Notes: generated by a model from the sequence alone, not told the origin. A DNA stretch of 64,000 nt from Angiostrongylus vasorum (GCA_018806985.1 JADANN010000386.1:539867-603866), one strand, 5' to 3'; numbered from the stretch's first letter, positions 31,441-43,184 are shown. Made by a program: numbers and translations.

Positions 31441-32741
31441 CCAGGTGTTCCCATTACTGCGAACCTTCGATGGAGAAAGAACACTATAACGTTGTGCAGT
31501 ATTTCATAATTTACTCAAGGATGTCTTCCCACTAAGGTGGATTTTTTAGAGAAAAGGTCGTCATCTTTACACTAAAAGTGCTTTTGTCTCGTATTTGCTG
31601 TTCCCTAAACGTGTACACTCAAAAGAAAAAAAATTGCTGTAGTGATGATTTTTTTCATCAGTTGAATGAATCATTTCTAAACTTACCTCATTGTGACCCA
31701 CGGATTAGAATGGGATAAATAGAGTGAGCAGCTATCTGAGTTCATCATGACAACCAAGACCACCCGTGGTAACTCGCAATTCCAGAAGCCCCACCTTCAT
31801 CGCCGGACGTGGGAGTCCAGTGGAGAGTACCGTAACGAAATAGACCACATCATAGTAAACCGAAGGTTTCGGCTAACCGGTGTCGCTGTTGTCCGAAAAT
31901 TCTGCACGGGAGCAGACCACCGCCTCCTTCGTACAAGATTCCATTTAAGGAGAAAAAGCCACTAAATTCAAAAAAACGAAGTCCCAGAACCACTGTAAGT
32001 TGGGACTTATTCAACTCATTAGTCGGCCATTGCGAAGATGCCATTGTCGATAACATCGACGAAGAATACGATCGGCTCATTCAACATCTTAATGTTAGCG
32101 CTATGAAAGCTGAGAGTTCGAAAGTCACCAAGAGACGTCTGTCTAGAGAAACAATCGAGCTGATACGCCAGCGTGGAATCGCACTAGCTGCTGGCAACCT
32201 CGTACTAACGTCCGAACCTGGAAAACAATGCGGAGGCGATAAAAAGAAGATCTTAAAGAGAGAAGAGCAGCAGTAACGGTCGAAGCTGCTGAGGCTGGGA
32301 AAATCATTCGCAAAGCCCACCGAAGCTTCGCCAATTACAAGACCAAAATGATTGCACTCCGACGCCCAGACGGTACAGTTACAGCATCCAGAAAGGCAAT
32401 GGAGAAAATCATTCACGAATACTAGTCGGATTTCTTCGATAGCCACATCCACCTTCCGTCATACGAAATAACGGAGGATGGATATGTCGTACCACCGCTT
32501 CACCTTTCCGAAATCCAACATGCCATTTCAACGGTGAAAAATCGAATAGCACCATTTCCGGACAGGCTAAGACCAGAACACCTGAAGAACCTTCCGCCAG
32601 TCCTCGTAAACACACTGGTTCGGCTCTTCCCACGTAACTTCTCTGAATGCAATGCCCCCTACTCAATGGAAGGCCAGTAAGACCGCGCTAATGTAGAGGA
32701 AGGGTGACCTTCACGATATCAGCAACTATCGCCGAATCTGC

Positions 32742-33170
32742 TTGCTGTCTGTTGTCTACAAACTTTTCACTAAAATCATCCTAAACAGGATTGACAGAAC
32801 ACTGGACGAAGGGCAGCCATGTGACCAAGCAGGGATTCTAAAAGGATTTAGTACGATCGACCACATCCACACGATTACAAGTCACAATGAAGTATCGCGA
32901 GAGTACAAAGAAGCGCTCTGTCTCACTTTGATCGATTTAAAGAAAGCTTTTGACTCAATTGAGGTAGAAGCAGTCATGGAAACCCTTGATACTCAGGGAG
33001 TTCCTACTCAGAACATAAAGATTCTTCGCGAGTTGTACAAAAATCCCACAAACAAGATATCACCATTTTACAACGATATTAGCATCAACGTCAGAAGAGG
33101 GTTTAAGCAAAGCGATACCATCACGCTAAAATTATTTACCGCCACCATCCAGAATGTCGTGTGGACATAG
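32742..33170 (+). pseudogene. RTE reverse transcriptase, palm N-terminal half
   Basis: 142-codon open frame with LSVVYKLFTKIILNRIDRT, LDEGQPCDQAGILKGFSTIDHIHTI, ALCLTLIDLKKAFDSIE (first catalytic aspartate in LIDLKKAFDS), VPTQNIKILRELY and RRGFKQSDTITLKLF, where the family has RQGDTISPK. It ends at a TAG right before the block with the second catalytic pair. Confidence 0.85.
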
Positions 33171-33188
33171 GAATGGGATAGCACGGGA

Positions 33189-33599
33189 GTGAAAATCGAT
33201 GGTTGGCAATTACACCATCTTCACTTTGCTAGTGACATCATTCTTATAACACCTAACACTAGCCAAGCGGAACGAACACAGGCCGACTTTGATAAAGCCT
33301 GTAGAAAGATTGGTCATCGACTAAATCTCACAAAAGCGATGTTTATGAGGAACGGATTGGTTTCGCATGCCCCATTCACGCTCAATGGAACGAATATCTC
33401 CGAATGCTCCAGTTATATTTATCTAGGTCGGAAAATTAATATGATGGACGACTTAGCTCCAGAGTTGTTCAGAACGAAACGAGCGGCTTGGGGAGCTTTC
33501 AAGAGCGTCGAAGAAATAGTGAGGAGAAGAAGGAGCACCCAACCCCGTGTCCACCTTTTCGACTCAGCGGTACTTCCTGCGTTAACGTGTGCGTCATAA
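33189..33599 (+). pseudogene. RTE reverse transcriptase, catalytic box and thumb
   Basis: 136-codon frame continuing the RT: MKIDGWQLHHLHFASDIILITPN, AERTQADFDKACRKIGHRL, MFMRNGLVSHAPF, LNGTNISECSSYIYLGRKI, RAAWGAFKSVEEIV. The aspartate pair of FADD is FASD, which should abolish catalysis. It ends at a TAA in place of a codon in the CAS.TWSLRKQ stretch, after which homology continues. Confidence 0.85.
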
Positions 33600-34062
33600 A
33601 CCTGGTCGCTGCGTAAACAGGATGAAAAATCACTCAGCATTATTGAATGCGCAATCGAAAGGACGATGCTAGGAGTATTCCGTGTCACGCAAGTAAGGGA
33701 AGGGATTCGAAGCTCCGACCTGCGTCAAGGATCAAAAATCAAAGGTGCGGTTCTGTACGCCAAACAATCGAAGATAAGGTGGGCCAGACACGTAATGCCA
33801 TGACAACCGATGGACAAGAGCCGTTAGTGAATGGATTGAATGGATTCCTTGGGATGTCAAACGTACTGCAGGAAGACCACCGACCCGATGCTCAGAGTTC
33901 TTCACGAAAACCCTAGCAGAAATGTGTAATCTTCAACGAGTCCCTAGGGCGAGCGGAACCCACTTGGCTACTCTTGCAGGCGACAGTGAAAAATGGTGAG
34001 TTTACTGGCGCCCGCTCGAGTCACTCGACGATCAAAGGTAATGCAGGTGAAACAGGTGGTTT

Positions 34063-36340
34063 TTGTGTGGTATGCAACGAAGCTTACAATTCACCGGGTG
34101 ACGTTCTTTTTCTCCCACTGATGGCAAATTGCATTAGAACTAAAAAATCTTTGAGGTACTTTATTCATGACCTCATAACATCACTAAAGCCTTCAATGAT
34201 CTCTAGTGGTGCAAGCTTCAGTAGAAGCTTCTCTTGAGTGTCGATTTGAAACGCCATGTTCCATTGCAACTCTTAGCAGCTTAGATTGTGAGCCGATGGT
34301 TTTTCATCCACTTCTTAGTCGCCCATTTTTACGACACTCAGTTTTCTGTTTCAAAACGATGGTAGTTTATTGTGTGAAAAGCTTATGATTGGATAATTAA
34401 GCCCTATTTTTTTGCAAATTGTAACACTTGGTTGAATATTCACAAGAGCATCACTTCATGCATAACTGAGAGAATTTATGGCGTTAACCAATCCCTTTTA
34501 CGATGTAAATGCAGCCATATCCGTGTCTGTTTTTTTATACTACCACATCACTGAATGTAAATTTAGCCTATATAATGGATAACTTTAAAGGCTTAGCACA
34601 TGAATAAATTTGCACCCTATCATTTGCGCACGCGTTTACTCTGATTTGATGTTAGACTTGACGACCAATGTCGAGCTTTGCGTGTAACGCGATTAGTTCG
34701 TCATTTCGCCAGTTTTAAAAAAGATGAATAAGGCTCGATCTGATGTATTTTGCAAAGTTATCATAGCCTTCCCAACATGGATGAGAGAACTTTCAACACA
34801 TTTTTTTTTGCCACGGAAGATTGTGACTAGCTTTGAAACATCTTCATGTTCTTAAAGGGCTTGTCCTGGAAAGAATTTTTATATCGCTACGTAGAAAGTT
34901 CAGCCTTTTTTCTCGAGAATGGAGATGGGAGAAGACGAAATTCCGACAACAATATCTTACTGTCGTGGGATGATGAAAAGAATGTTCGTTTAACATAAAG
35001 AGCAAGGAGAGTGCGAAAAATGTTGTGTATTTTGGATGGAACAAAGTACGATACTAAATAACGTGGAAGAAAAAATAGAACATCCACATCCAAAAAATAG
35101 AACCGAACCACGTAGGACATTTTCTTTTCAAAACACGTCCATGAGAATGGGATACAATGATGTTCTTTATGAAATATTTATTCGCATAAAAGCAGACGTG
35201 CTTGTTGACGCACTTAGACGTTCGAGGAATCTTTTACTTCCGGAAAGTGTAATTAATCGGATTTAACCATTAAAGTATATCAATAAAGCGAAATATGAGA
35301 ATTAAAAAACCGATCTAACATGAAAATCTACCTAAAGCATTCGTATTTACTCAGTGCGAGAATGCTTGCATTGAATAAATGGATATCGATTTGTCAAGCG
35401 CATTACTAAAATTTCAACTTAGTGTACCAGTAAAATATGTAATGCACAGAAAGTTCATACAACACAGTTAGAATTTCGATTAAAGGAAACAATAAGTGTG
35501 AGGAGCTGAGACTTAATTTCCTTAATCACGCTGCTGACTCGAAGGGAAAGTTCTTTCTTTCTCAAACACTAGAACTGCAATGTCGTTTCAATTACTATTG
35601 TCTCACTGTAGAACAACGTTACAGAAGAAAAAATGTCTTTTCATTGAGCATCTGGTGAAATTCTTGTTTTTTACACTAGAAAAATGTTTATACGTGGTTA
35701 CATCATATCGTTAGGAATTTGTGACTAAACAATTTGAAAAAATGAGTTCGAAGTTCAGGTCCCGACAACAGCACTATTTTTGAGGCCGCTACACTCAGTC
35801 ATAAAAAGGCACACAGTTTGAGAACTAAATCTCTCTAAACGGCATTAGGCTCACAAAAGCAATTATCGTTATGGAAGTATACGTAAGGGTCGTTTCTTTT
35901 TTGTGACTAGATGGATTGTTGAGCAACTTAATGTGAAGTCGAGTCGAGTTCAGTGTTCCTTCGAGTCCTCGCGATGTTCAGCCACCTCGTGCTTGGTTGC
36001 GTGTGGTCGTCCTCATTAATTGACCCGATGGGTGCAAGAAGAATCACACAGCACTGATTGCAATCCTAACAGCACTACTTTCCCCCCTGAAAAAAAGCAC
36101 GCTTTTACATTTTCGCTGAATATTTTGGCTATCATAAAATTAAATACGATTAAACGCGAAACTTTAGCTGTGAGACTTCAGCACACATTATATTGCTCTA
36201 ATCGTTTAGCCATTTCATACGTAAAGGTTTTCCTGAAACCGTACAAAGTTCTTTCAGGTGAAACAAGCATGAGGAAAAAGCCGACTACCACTTCTTTTAC
36301 TGACTAGTTAGAAAAGACGTCTTACGATACGCCTACCTCA
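34063..36340. other. Unassigned single-copy stretch
   Basis: No repeat family recognised. A frame at 35036-35266 ends with MRMGYNDVLYEIFIRIKA and DALRRSRNLLLPES and has a coding-like composition, but there is no family match and no clear splice structure. The last part (about 36000-36340) may be diverged 5' sequence of Penelope-like element 2. Confidence 0.35.
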
Positions 36341-36882
36341 ATAAGAAGAAATGATCCTTCATGTTCTTCCGAGATATCGCTGGATACTAGCTTATGAGTC
36401 TTTTGATGATATTGCGTCTACCGATCCATCATTGTTTAAGGTTAGACAAATCATTAGCTGTGTAGACGGGCCAACGGATAGGATAACATGGTTTTTAACC
36501 CTAATATTTAACCAGTTGTTGAAACACATTCCAGCCCATCTTACGAATACCCAGATGTTTCTGGATCGTCTACGTACTGCGCAGCCGGAGCGCGTACGTG
36601 ATGGAGTTGTTCGACGTTAGCGCCCTCTATACAAACGTGTCGAATGACTCCGCAATGCAAGCCATATTCGAACTCCTGATGCGACACGAAGGAGAAATAA
36701 ACATATATGGCTTCAAGATGGAGCAATTGATGGCACTTTTTAAAAAAAATGCTTGAGCTGCTCAATGTTCAGATCGTCCGGAAAGTACTACGCTCAAATA
36801 AGATGGTTGGCAATGGTACAACGACTGGCACCAAGCTTGGCCATTGCGTTTATGTCTAAGATGGAAGCACCGGTGATCACCG

Positions 36883-37101
36883 GTGATCGATCTCGGGCCG
36901 CTACTCTACTGTAGATATATAGATGACTGTTTTTTTTTCCTTTGCTCAACACAAGAGGAAATGGACAAATGTTTCGAGTTGTTGAATGAACAGTCAGAGT
37001 ATATCAAGTTCACCCGAGCGAAACCGAAAGAAAACTGGCTTCCATTCCTGAACGTCCAAATTAGCCTGTCAGAAAATGGCTACATTACGAAGTGGTACTG
37101 A
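36883..37101 (+). pseudogene. Penelope-like RT catalytic segment
   Basis: 72-codon frame: PLLYCRYIDDCFFFLCST (YxDD box, aspartates at 36922-36927), then ELLNEQSEYIKFTRAKPKEN, WLPFLNVQISLSENGYITKWY. It stops at a TGA in front of the next block; homology resumes in the frame of the following 260-codon segment. Confidence 0.85.
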
Positions 37102-37858
37102 AAGCCAAGTAAAAAAAAACATCTTGGTTCATTACCTCTCCTCTCACCCCTCTCACACGAAAAGGGCGCTGGTAAGAAACATGTTTCGAACAGCAACCAA
37201 CGTCTGCACGGGAAGACAGCAGAGAGAGGAATGCCGGAACCTGGCGCGGCAAATAGCCATTTCTAATGGCTACGAAACTGTAGCTCGGGACAGGTGTAGA
37301 GGGAATCCTAGGCCTCCAGACGACAAACCTAGTGATAAAATGGTCCCGTTTATCCTACCCTTCATCTCAGATGATGTAAGTGCAGCTATAAAACGCTGCT
37401 TAAGAAGGGCAGGTCTAGAGAATTCGGTAAACGTAGTTGAAATGCCACCGAGTAATCTTAAGCGCCAACTAGTTCGTAAGCGCCTATATGACCGTCTATG
37501 TGCATCGCAAAATTGCATAATTTGCCCTAATGGTAGAGACGGTGATTGTATGAGCTCGGGTACAGTTTATCTGATCTCCTGTAAGACGTGCGGAGACGAA
37601 TACATTAGCGAAACGGGCAGACCCCTCTGTGTCCGGATAAAAGAACATCTAGTCGGCAAACGTAAACCAAATACCCCACTAGGCACGCATAGGACCCAGA
37701 GACATAGCGGGCAAGACTTTGAAGTACGTGTCACGATCCTCGCACAGGAATCGAGAACGCAAGCGCGCAAAACTCTCGAGGCGTTCTGGATTAATTCCAG
37801 AAATCCGAAAATGAACCGCAGGGAAGAATGCCTCATGATCACGCGTGATATTGGGTAG
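37076..37858 (+). CDS. Penelope-like RT C-terminus plus GIY-YIG endonuclease
   Basis: Longest open frame of the window (260 codons). Residues about 20-180 are the RT thumb and linker with basic patches. Residues about 150-170 hold a C-x-x-C type pair (CIICPNGRDGDC). The GIY-YIG domain follows: GTVYLISCKTCGDEYISETG then RPLCVRIKEH, and DFEVRVTILAQESRT..RKTLEAFWI near the end. The YIG signature reads YIS, a change at a normally conserved glycine, while the arginine (R of CVRI) and the EH pair are present. The first ATG lies in a frame overlap with the RT segment, so it is not a true start. The endonuclease would nick target DNA for priming. Confidence 0.85.
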   Translation: MATLRSGTESQVKKNILVHYLSSHPSHTKRALVRNMFRTATNVCTGRQQREECRNLARQIAISNGYETVARDRCRGNPRPPDDKPSDKMVPFILPFISDDVSAAIKRCLRRAGLENSVNVVEMPPSNLKRQLVRKRLYDRLCASQNCIICPNGRDGDCMSSGTVYLISCKTCGDEYISETGRPLCVRIKEHLVGKRKPNTPLGTHRTQRHSGQDFEVRVTILAQESRTQARKTLEAFWINSRNPKMNRREECLMITRDIG

Positions 37859-38071
37859 TATATAAGGCTGTTATTTTGATGGGAGGGGCATATTACGCTT
37901 CCGTGTGAACTCTGTGCGGTTGGTCTCCACGTGAAATATTTAGTGGAAGACTCACAGAAAGCGGTGAGTATGCAGAGCTGTGTTCAGTGTGATTGAAATC
38001 TTGGTTCAGCGTTTTCTCTGTTTGGTTATGGAGGTGTTTGGCCCAATAGATTGCTGTCAACTTGACCTTTC

Positions 38072-38112
38072 CAGGCTCTGAGGAAGGCGAAATCCGCCGA
38101 AACATCAGCTTG
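38072..38112 (+). ncRNA. Hammerhead ribozyme motif in the Penelope tail
   Basis: CAGGCT (38072-38077) pairs with AGCTTG (38107-38112) as stem I, with one G-U pair. The core CTGAGGA (38078-38084) fits CUGANGA. Stem II is GGCG/CGCC with a five-base loop, followed by GAAAC and ATC, where cleavage would follow the C at 38106. Other copies read GTC, so this copy has an A where the short stem III would need G. Penelope-like elements are known to carry such minimal hammerheads in their terminal repeats. The fold is read by eye. Confidence 0.65.
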
Positions 38113-38230
38113 TTCGTGAATAAAGAATAAAAAATAACACCTCGTGTTTGCTCAACAAGAATACGAAGAATTACTTGACCAATGCCGAGGTTAATAGAAA
38201 GTCGGACGTGGGAGATCCCATCTTCGTTCA

Positions 38231-39545
38231 TCAGGGCTGACAGCGGAGCATTATAATCACAAAAGTCCTGACGGCACTTTTCCAGACTGTTTCTTTTTCT
38301 CCGCTGCTTCCAGTAGTTTCTTCTGCTTGCACCGTTGTAGATCTTCCTGCAAAGCTATTCTGCAGCTGGCATTTATTACAAGCCATGTCAAAAGTGTTGC
38401 AGTAAGATCAAGCTTCAGTTTCCTTCCCTTTTCGAGCAACTCCTTAGTAGTGACGGAGATGCGGTCCGATCTTCTTGCTTAAGGAATTGAAGCGAATTCG
38501 GCACAGCTTCTCAGTATTTCGACAAGCAGCTCGTAGTCTTCGGTCGGGTCTTCTTTAATCTGCCAGTCACGTTTGGATAGGGACTTCGTTCAGAATGTTC
38601 TGGTCGTATACAGATAGACTTTTTTCCTCGTGGTCGATGAACAGAGTTCTTTTCCAGTTTGTGGCTGAATCGAATCTTCGCGCGAAGAAGTCGGTGATCG
38701 GAACCAGTACAGAATGATGGAGCTACCGATGTGTCAAGTAGGCACCATCTTCTGTTTGTCAGAATATGGTCGATCTCCGCATGAGTCATGCCGTTGGGAG
38801 ACTCCCATGTCGAGCGGCGGCTTTCTTTCTTCTGGAAAAACGAGTTTCCATGAAAGAGACATGCTGCGGACAGCAGTCCTGCAAGGCTGTTTCCATTCCC
38901 TTTTTTCTTCTCCTAATCTAAAATTTCTGATTCTGTATTCGTTCTCGTTGGCCTTTCCTATTCTAGCGTTGAAGTCTCCGACAACAAATTTATGATATGA
39001 TTTATCATTGCGGATGACTTCCTCCGACTGATAGTAGAATGCATTTAATTCGTACTCATCAGCTGCGTGTGTCGGTGAGTAGCAGTTGATGATAGTGATC
39101 TTCTCATGATGCGACAGTTGAAGACGCAGGACCGCTATGCGATGGGAAAGGATCTCGTATGAGTCGACGAGATGGACAATGGACGGCTGCACGACAAAGC
39201 CTACGCCGCCGACATTTCGTGACGGGACCTTTTCTCCACGGATCACAAGGATCCCGTTGTTTAGTTGGCGTATGTCGGTCTTCTTGATTTTTTGTTTCTT
39301 GTAATGCCATCACATGAAATCTAATGCGATATGCGGCTACAAGAAGGGCGTGATGATCGGCGTCTGTGAAGAGTGTTCTAGCCTTATACGTGCATAGTAA
39401 GAAACAATCTCCATGGCGTGTCGCGTGTGTGTTCTTTAGATCCGGTTCCAATGACGTCCTGTGTAACCAGAGATTTTCTGGCCTCTCACCGGTCGTCTCA
39501 CCGCCTGATGTCATAAACGGGAACATCCAGTGTGCGGAGTACTGA
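38231..39545 (-). mobile_element. RTE-type element of a second family, endonuclease part only
   Basis: Minus-strand remnant that starts (39530) before the endonuclease and ends at the linker (38231) next to the Penelope tail; the RT is absent. Blocks in order: [112 protein letters not shown], and the linker NASCRIALQEDLQRCKQKKL. Catalytic ETK, GDFNA and SDHR motifs are kept although frames shift between blocks. Confidence 0.85.
38734..39246 (-). pseudogene. RTE endonuclease, central part
   Basis: 170-codon frame with the [34 protein letters not shown] and [10 protein letters not shown] blocks of the exonuclease-endonuclease-phosphatase fold. After the REWKQPC stretch the frame drifts, and the true continuation (HAEIDHI, GSDHR) is in another frame at 38511-38789. 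The ancestral protein would nick target DNA for target-primed reverse transcription. Confidence 0.82.
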
Positions 39546-39571
39546 GGCTGGCTTATTGCTGGTCGTGCAAC

Positions 39572-39665
39572 TTGGTCCTTCCTGGAGTCCTGACGTAACC
39601 TTGCAAGGGCGTATCCAGGTCTTCACTACGATGTGGATCAGAGGGAGGTGTGTTTTCGGCGACGA
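39572..39665 (+). repeat. 400-bp repeat NR, short fragment
   Basis: Diverged central piece: CCTGGAGTCCTGACG, CCAGGTCTTCAC, GTGGATCAGAGGGAGG correspond in order and spacing to the middle of NR copies. Confidence 0.5.
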
Positions 39666-39774
39666 ATCCTTCGCTCGGTCTTCCTACTAGTTGATTCGAA
39701 GAGATGTTAAAACCGAAATCAGAAACGAAAGTAGGAATGAAAAAGTAACCGACCGCTTAAGGACGATGTAAAGG

Positions 39775-39816
<42 letters not shown>

Positions 39817-39886
39817 CATTATTCTCGTTATTATTATTATCGTCATTATTACTATTATTTATTATTATTATTATTACATGACCCGC
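39775..39886. repeat. (TTA)n microsatellite, interrupted
   Basis: More than 30 ATT/TTA units with a few interruptions (AATTATCATT, CTCG, CGTC). Confidence 0.95.
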
Positions 39887-39889
39887 CAT

Positions 39890-40999
39890 CGCATCTACTG
39901 TGCGAACCCCAGCACTTCTTGTTTTCGATTCCTTTTCTCTCATTCATTACCCAATAAAGTCTTCGATTTTGTTTATGGCACGAGGGTTCGGCTGCAGATT
40001 GAGGAAAGCCGTCTTCTTTATGAGTGTTGAAGAATTCTGGTGGAGTCGATTCTCGTTACAGTCTTGGTGATAGCCGAGCTAAGGCTTTCCCACGTCGATC
40101 GATTGAGGGAGAGCATCGGGGAAAGAGGTCAAACCAGGGCGTTGCTTCCTGATAGGGTGCTTCACTAATCACCGCCTCCAACCTTCCACTACCAAAATAA
40201 ACCCGAAATGCAATGTAAAAGAAATAGAAAGGGATGCAAGCTCATTTTGTGAGTGGAAATTTTAAGAACACGCAATCCTAACTGCTTGCGCTTCATGTTA
40301 CTAGAGACTGTTCGTGGTTTCAGGAGCGCGGTATCCATCAGGGATTCACTTTCCAAAAGGACTTCTGAAATGAGATGGAGTTTAATACGCAGGGGGAAAG
40401 ATCTTCTGCGAGTGGAAAATTACTAGATAATTGAAAGTTATGCCGGATTTCGCACAACGGCTTGTGAAGACAGATCGTGCAAGCCAACAAGCTTACACGC
40501 ACTGAGCTCGAAAATTAGACGTCATCACGAATATTTTAACATTTAACGTTCTAGTAATATCGTGGATCATTTCAAGCTTTGACATTCACATAGGACTCAA
40601 TATCGAGAATTCAAAAAGATAAGGTCGCCGTGTATTATGTGGATCTGATTTAGTGAATGTCACACTTTCCACATCATCAATATCCGTTACTCTAAGGCAA
40701 AGTTGGAAGTTAATTGAGTCCCATAGATTGCAACGGAGCAAATGCTGAAACGGAATGATAAGGTTGATTATGGAAACTAAGTTTAACCGTCACAGCTTAC
40801 AATTGGAGAAGCTCCTCTCTTAGCGTTGGATCTGGTAGCCTACCGATGAGGTGTACAATAAAGAAAGAGACCGTAAAACCTTCACTCGAAGATTGTTCCC
40901 TAAGGACATCGCTCAGATTTAAAGTGTTTTAAACAGAATCGCTCTTCGCAAGACCGAAATCCAAAACCTTCCCCAATTCGTGTTCATTTTCTTCCTTAG
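39890..40999. other. Unassigned single-copy stretch upstream of candidate gene
   Basis: Contains no recognised repeat. If the exons at 41000-41302 are real, their upstream exons should lie here or further 5', but I found no exon that I can support. Confidence 0.3.
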
Positions 41000-41302
41000 C
41001 ATGCGTTTGAGAAGAAATCGTCACCATTGAGGTGTGTATGAGGAATGCGATCAGTTCGTTTCATTAACACTTTCAGCAGTGCACAGAAAATCTCGAATCA
41101 CAAAAAAGAAATTCGCCGTAAAAAACTATCGAGAGGACATGTCAATGTGAACTTGACGGACAGCATTTATGGAGTTATTCAAATTGAGGCTTCCATTGAA
41201 CTAGCGATATGGAAGTTCTTAAAAGGCGAAAAGCTGTTGCAGGCTTTAGACAGAGTATTCCCAAAGCCTTCCGGTGATTTCACCCTTCACAAGCTAGAAT
41301 GA
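41000..41302 (+). CDS. Candidate host gene, last two exons
   Basis: Exon 41000-41031 follows acceptor TTCTTCCTTAG and ends AG at donor GTGTGT. After a 45-nt intron with acceptor AACACTTTCAG, exon 41077-41302 continues in the matching phase (the split codon is AG+C) to a TGA. The joined frame of 86 codons starts HAFEKKSSPL and includes VNVNLTDSIYGVIQIEASIE, AIWKFLKGEKLLQALDRVF. Intron length, splice sites and phase agreement support a real gene, but I do not recognise the protein and have no first exon. It could also be a decayed gene fragment. Confidence 0.4.
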
Positions 41303-41555
41303 CTGACACAGAATACTCACTGCGTCAACTAGGTTTCTTGAAATCTGCAGAAGGATAAATATATCGTCGTACAAGTTCTCTTCCCAGCCACCCCCCACCC
41401 CCCCCACCCCCAAAAAAAAGCACGAAACTTTACAACTTCCAGTTCTGTTCAGCCTGGCATCTGAAAAGTTAATATCGTTATTCGTCATTACAGTAATCAG
41501 GCAGCGAAAACCAACAAGACTATGTTCTTGCTAAAGAAAGTCAATCCATGAGTGT

Positions 41556-41800
41556 AAAGACGGCAACTATCGCCCAATCTCCCCTTACCTGAAGTCTGCA
41601 GGGCATTTGCCCCGTCATGCTCGTCAAGGTTGTGAGAGAGTCGAACTTAGAAGAGCAGAAGCCAAGCAGAGCATATCTGAGTGATTATGAAGGCCCATTA
41701 TGGTAGACAGTACAATATGACACGTCTTACATTCATTGACTTGAAAAAAGACCATGTACTTTGTTGCAATGGAAGTGATTATGAAACATTGGACCTGTAA
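41556..41800 (+). pseudogene. RTE reverse transcriptase remnant
   Basis: Broken blocks in family order: NYRPISPYL (compare NYRPICLLS), AGHLPRHARQGCE (compare DEGQPCEQAG), then THVLHSLT.KKT (compare LCLTFIDLKKAFDS) and AMEVIMKHW (compare AVMEALD). The nucleotide match is weak. Confidence 0.5.
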
Positions 41801-41889
41801 TGAAAACTTTAATCTCGTTTAATACATAAAGAACCCTACATCTTTATGTGCGGTAATGAGAACAAAGGTCACGCCAAGAGGAGACACTG

Positions 41890-42330
<441 letters not shown>

Positions 42331-42694
42331 AAGAACTCGGAGATTCGACCTTTCAGACTTGTCGGAGATGGATGATCACGAGTACGCACACAAAAATAGG
42401 CATGGCATGCATATGAGCGGCATTTGTACAAAACTATCAGTGATTAGGTTCCACGAGTGTTGAATCAACTCCTAACCACCATCCACTCTTTGGGGTGTCG
42501 AAAATTGGAGGAATGAGAGCTGAAATCGAATAACTCAAAAAAAAAGAACGCAAGGGCATATTTGGACAACTGTGAAATGTTATATATGTTAAAATATACC
42601 GAGGCCAGGAGCTGTCATATCTGTTCTGGCGATAACAACCTGGAAAAAGCACCGAATAGGCAGCAGATTAACTGGCAGCACCTTTCTTTTCTTG

Positions 42695-42695
<1 letters not shown>

Positions 42696-42768
<73 letters not shown>
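42696..42768. repeat. (TA)n microsatellite
   Basis: About 36 uninterrupted TA units immediately upstream of a SINE head. Confidence 0.97.
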
Positions 42769-42774
<6 letters not shown>

Positions 42775-42775
42775 T

Positions 42776-43058
42776 GGAGCGCGTGTGGCGCAGTGGTCTG
42801 GGCGTCCTGCGATACACACATGGGGTCGATTCCCACGCCCCCTGGCACACCAAGCCTTCCATCCTTCCGGAGTCGGCAAATTGGTAGCAGATTTGTCTGG
42901 AAGAATAGCAGCACTGGCTCGATACATCGGTAGGCCAGCTCGAATGATTGTAAAGGCAAGATATGCATACAATCACCTCTAACGATGCTAAATGAACTTG
43001 AATGTTTGGCGCACCCCAGAGAAATTGATCAAGGGCGAAAGCTTTGTCCTTTATTACA
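42776..43058 (+). mobile_element. tRNA-derived SINE
   Basis: Apparently full length. Head: GCGTGTGGCGCAGTGGTCTGG (A-box region) and TGGGGTCGATTCCCACGCC (B-box). Body: CCAAGCCTTCCATCCTTCCG, GGCAAATTGGTAGCAG, GAATAGCAGCACTGGCTCGA. Tail: TTGATCAAGGGCGAAAGC, TTTGTCCTTTATTAC. It has a (TA)n tract at one end and an AT-rich stretch at the other, so no target duplication can be read. Confidence 0.85.
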
Positions 43059-43184
43059 TATATATTTTATAAATATAAATGTTTTACTGTAAATACAAAT
43101 ATTTTATCTTAAATATAAACATTTTATTATAAATGTAAATATTATAAAAAATTCTTTTGTTCGCAAATATAAATGTTATCGATG

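Larger units (their letters stand above)
31690..34062 (+). mobile_element. RTE-clade retrotransposon, copy 5 (5' truncated)
   Basis: Starts inside the endonuclease (HPRIRMG, then YRNEIDHIIVNRRFR and CTGADHRLLRTRF, where the SDHR motif reads ADHR), followed by the linker, RT and 3' end at about 34062 (CTCGAGTCACTCGACG.TC). The RT is the best-preserved of the window: LIDLKKAFDSIE is intact, but the catalytic box reads HFASD (second residue of the ADD triad changed, 33231-33236). One TAG interrupts it before the EWD block. Confidence 0.87.
36340..38225 (+). mobile_element. Penelope-like element 2 (RT, GIY-YIG, 3' tail with hammerhead motif)
   Basis: Penelope-like retroelements encode an RT related to telomerase followed by a C-terminal GIY-YIG endonuclease. 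Here the order is: VRQIISCVDGPTDRITW (36440), LFDVSALYTNV-like block (about 36600, frame shifted), the catalytic loop CRYIDDC with both aspartates (36913-36930), KENWLPFLNVQI (37030), then the 260-codon frame with GIY-YIG, and a tail with a hammerhead motif and the terminal CCGAGGTTAATAGAAAGTCG at 38184-38203. The N-terminal third is missing, and there are frameshifts (the A-rich run near 37110). Truncated but the most recent-looking copy. Confidence 0.9.
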
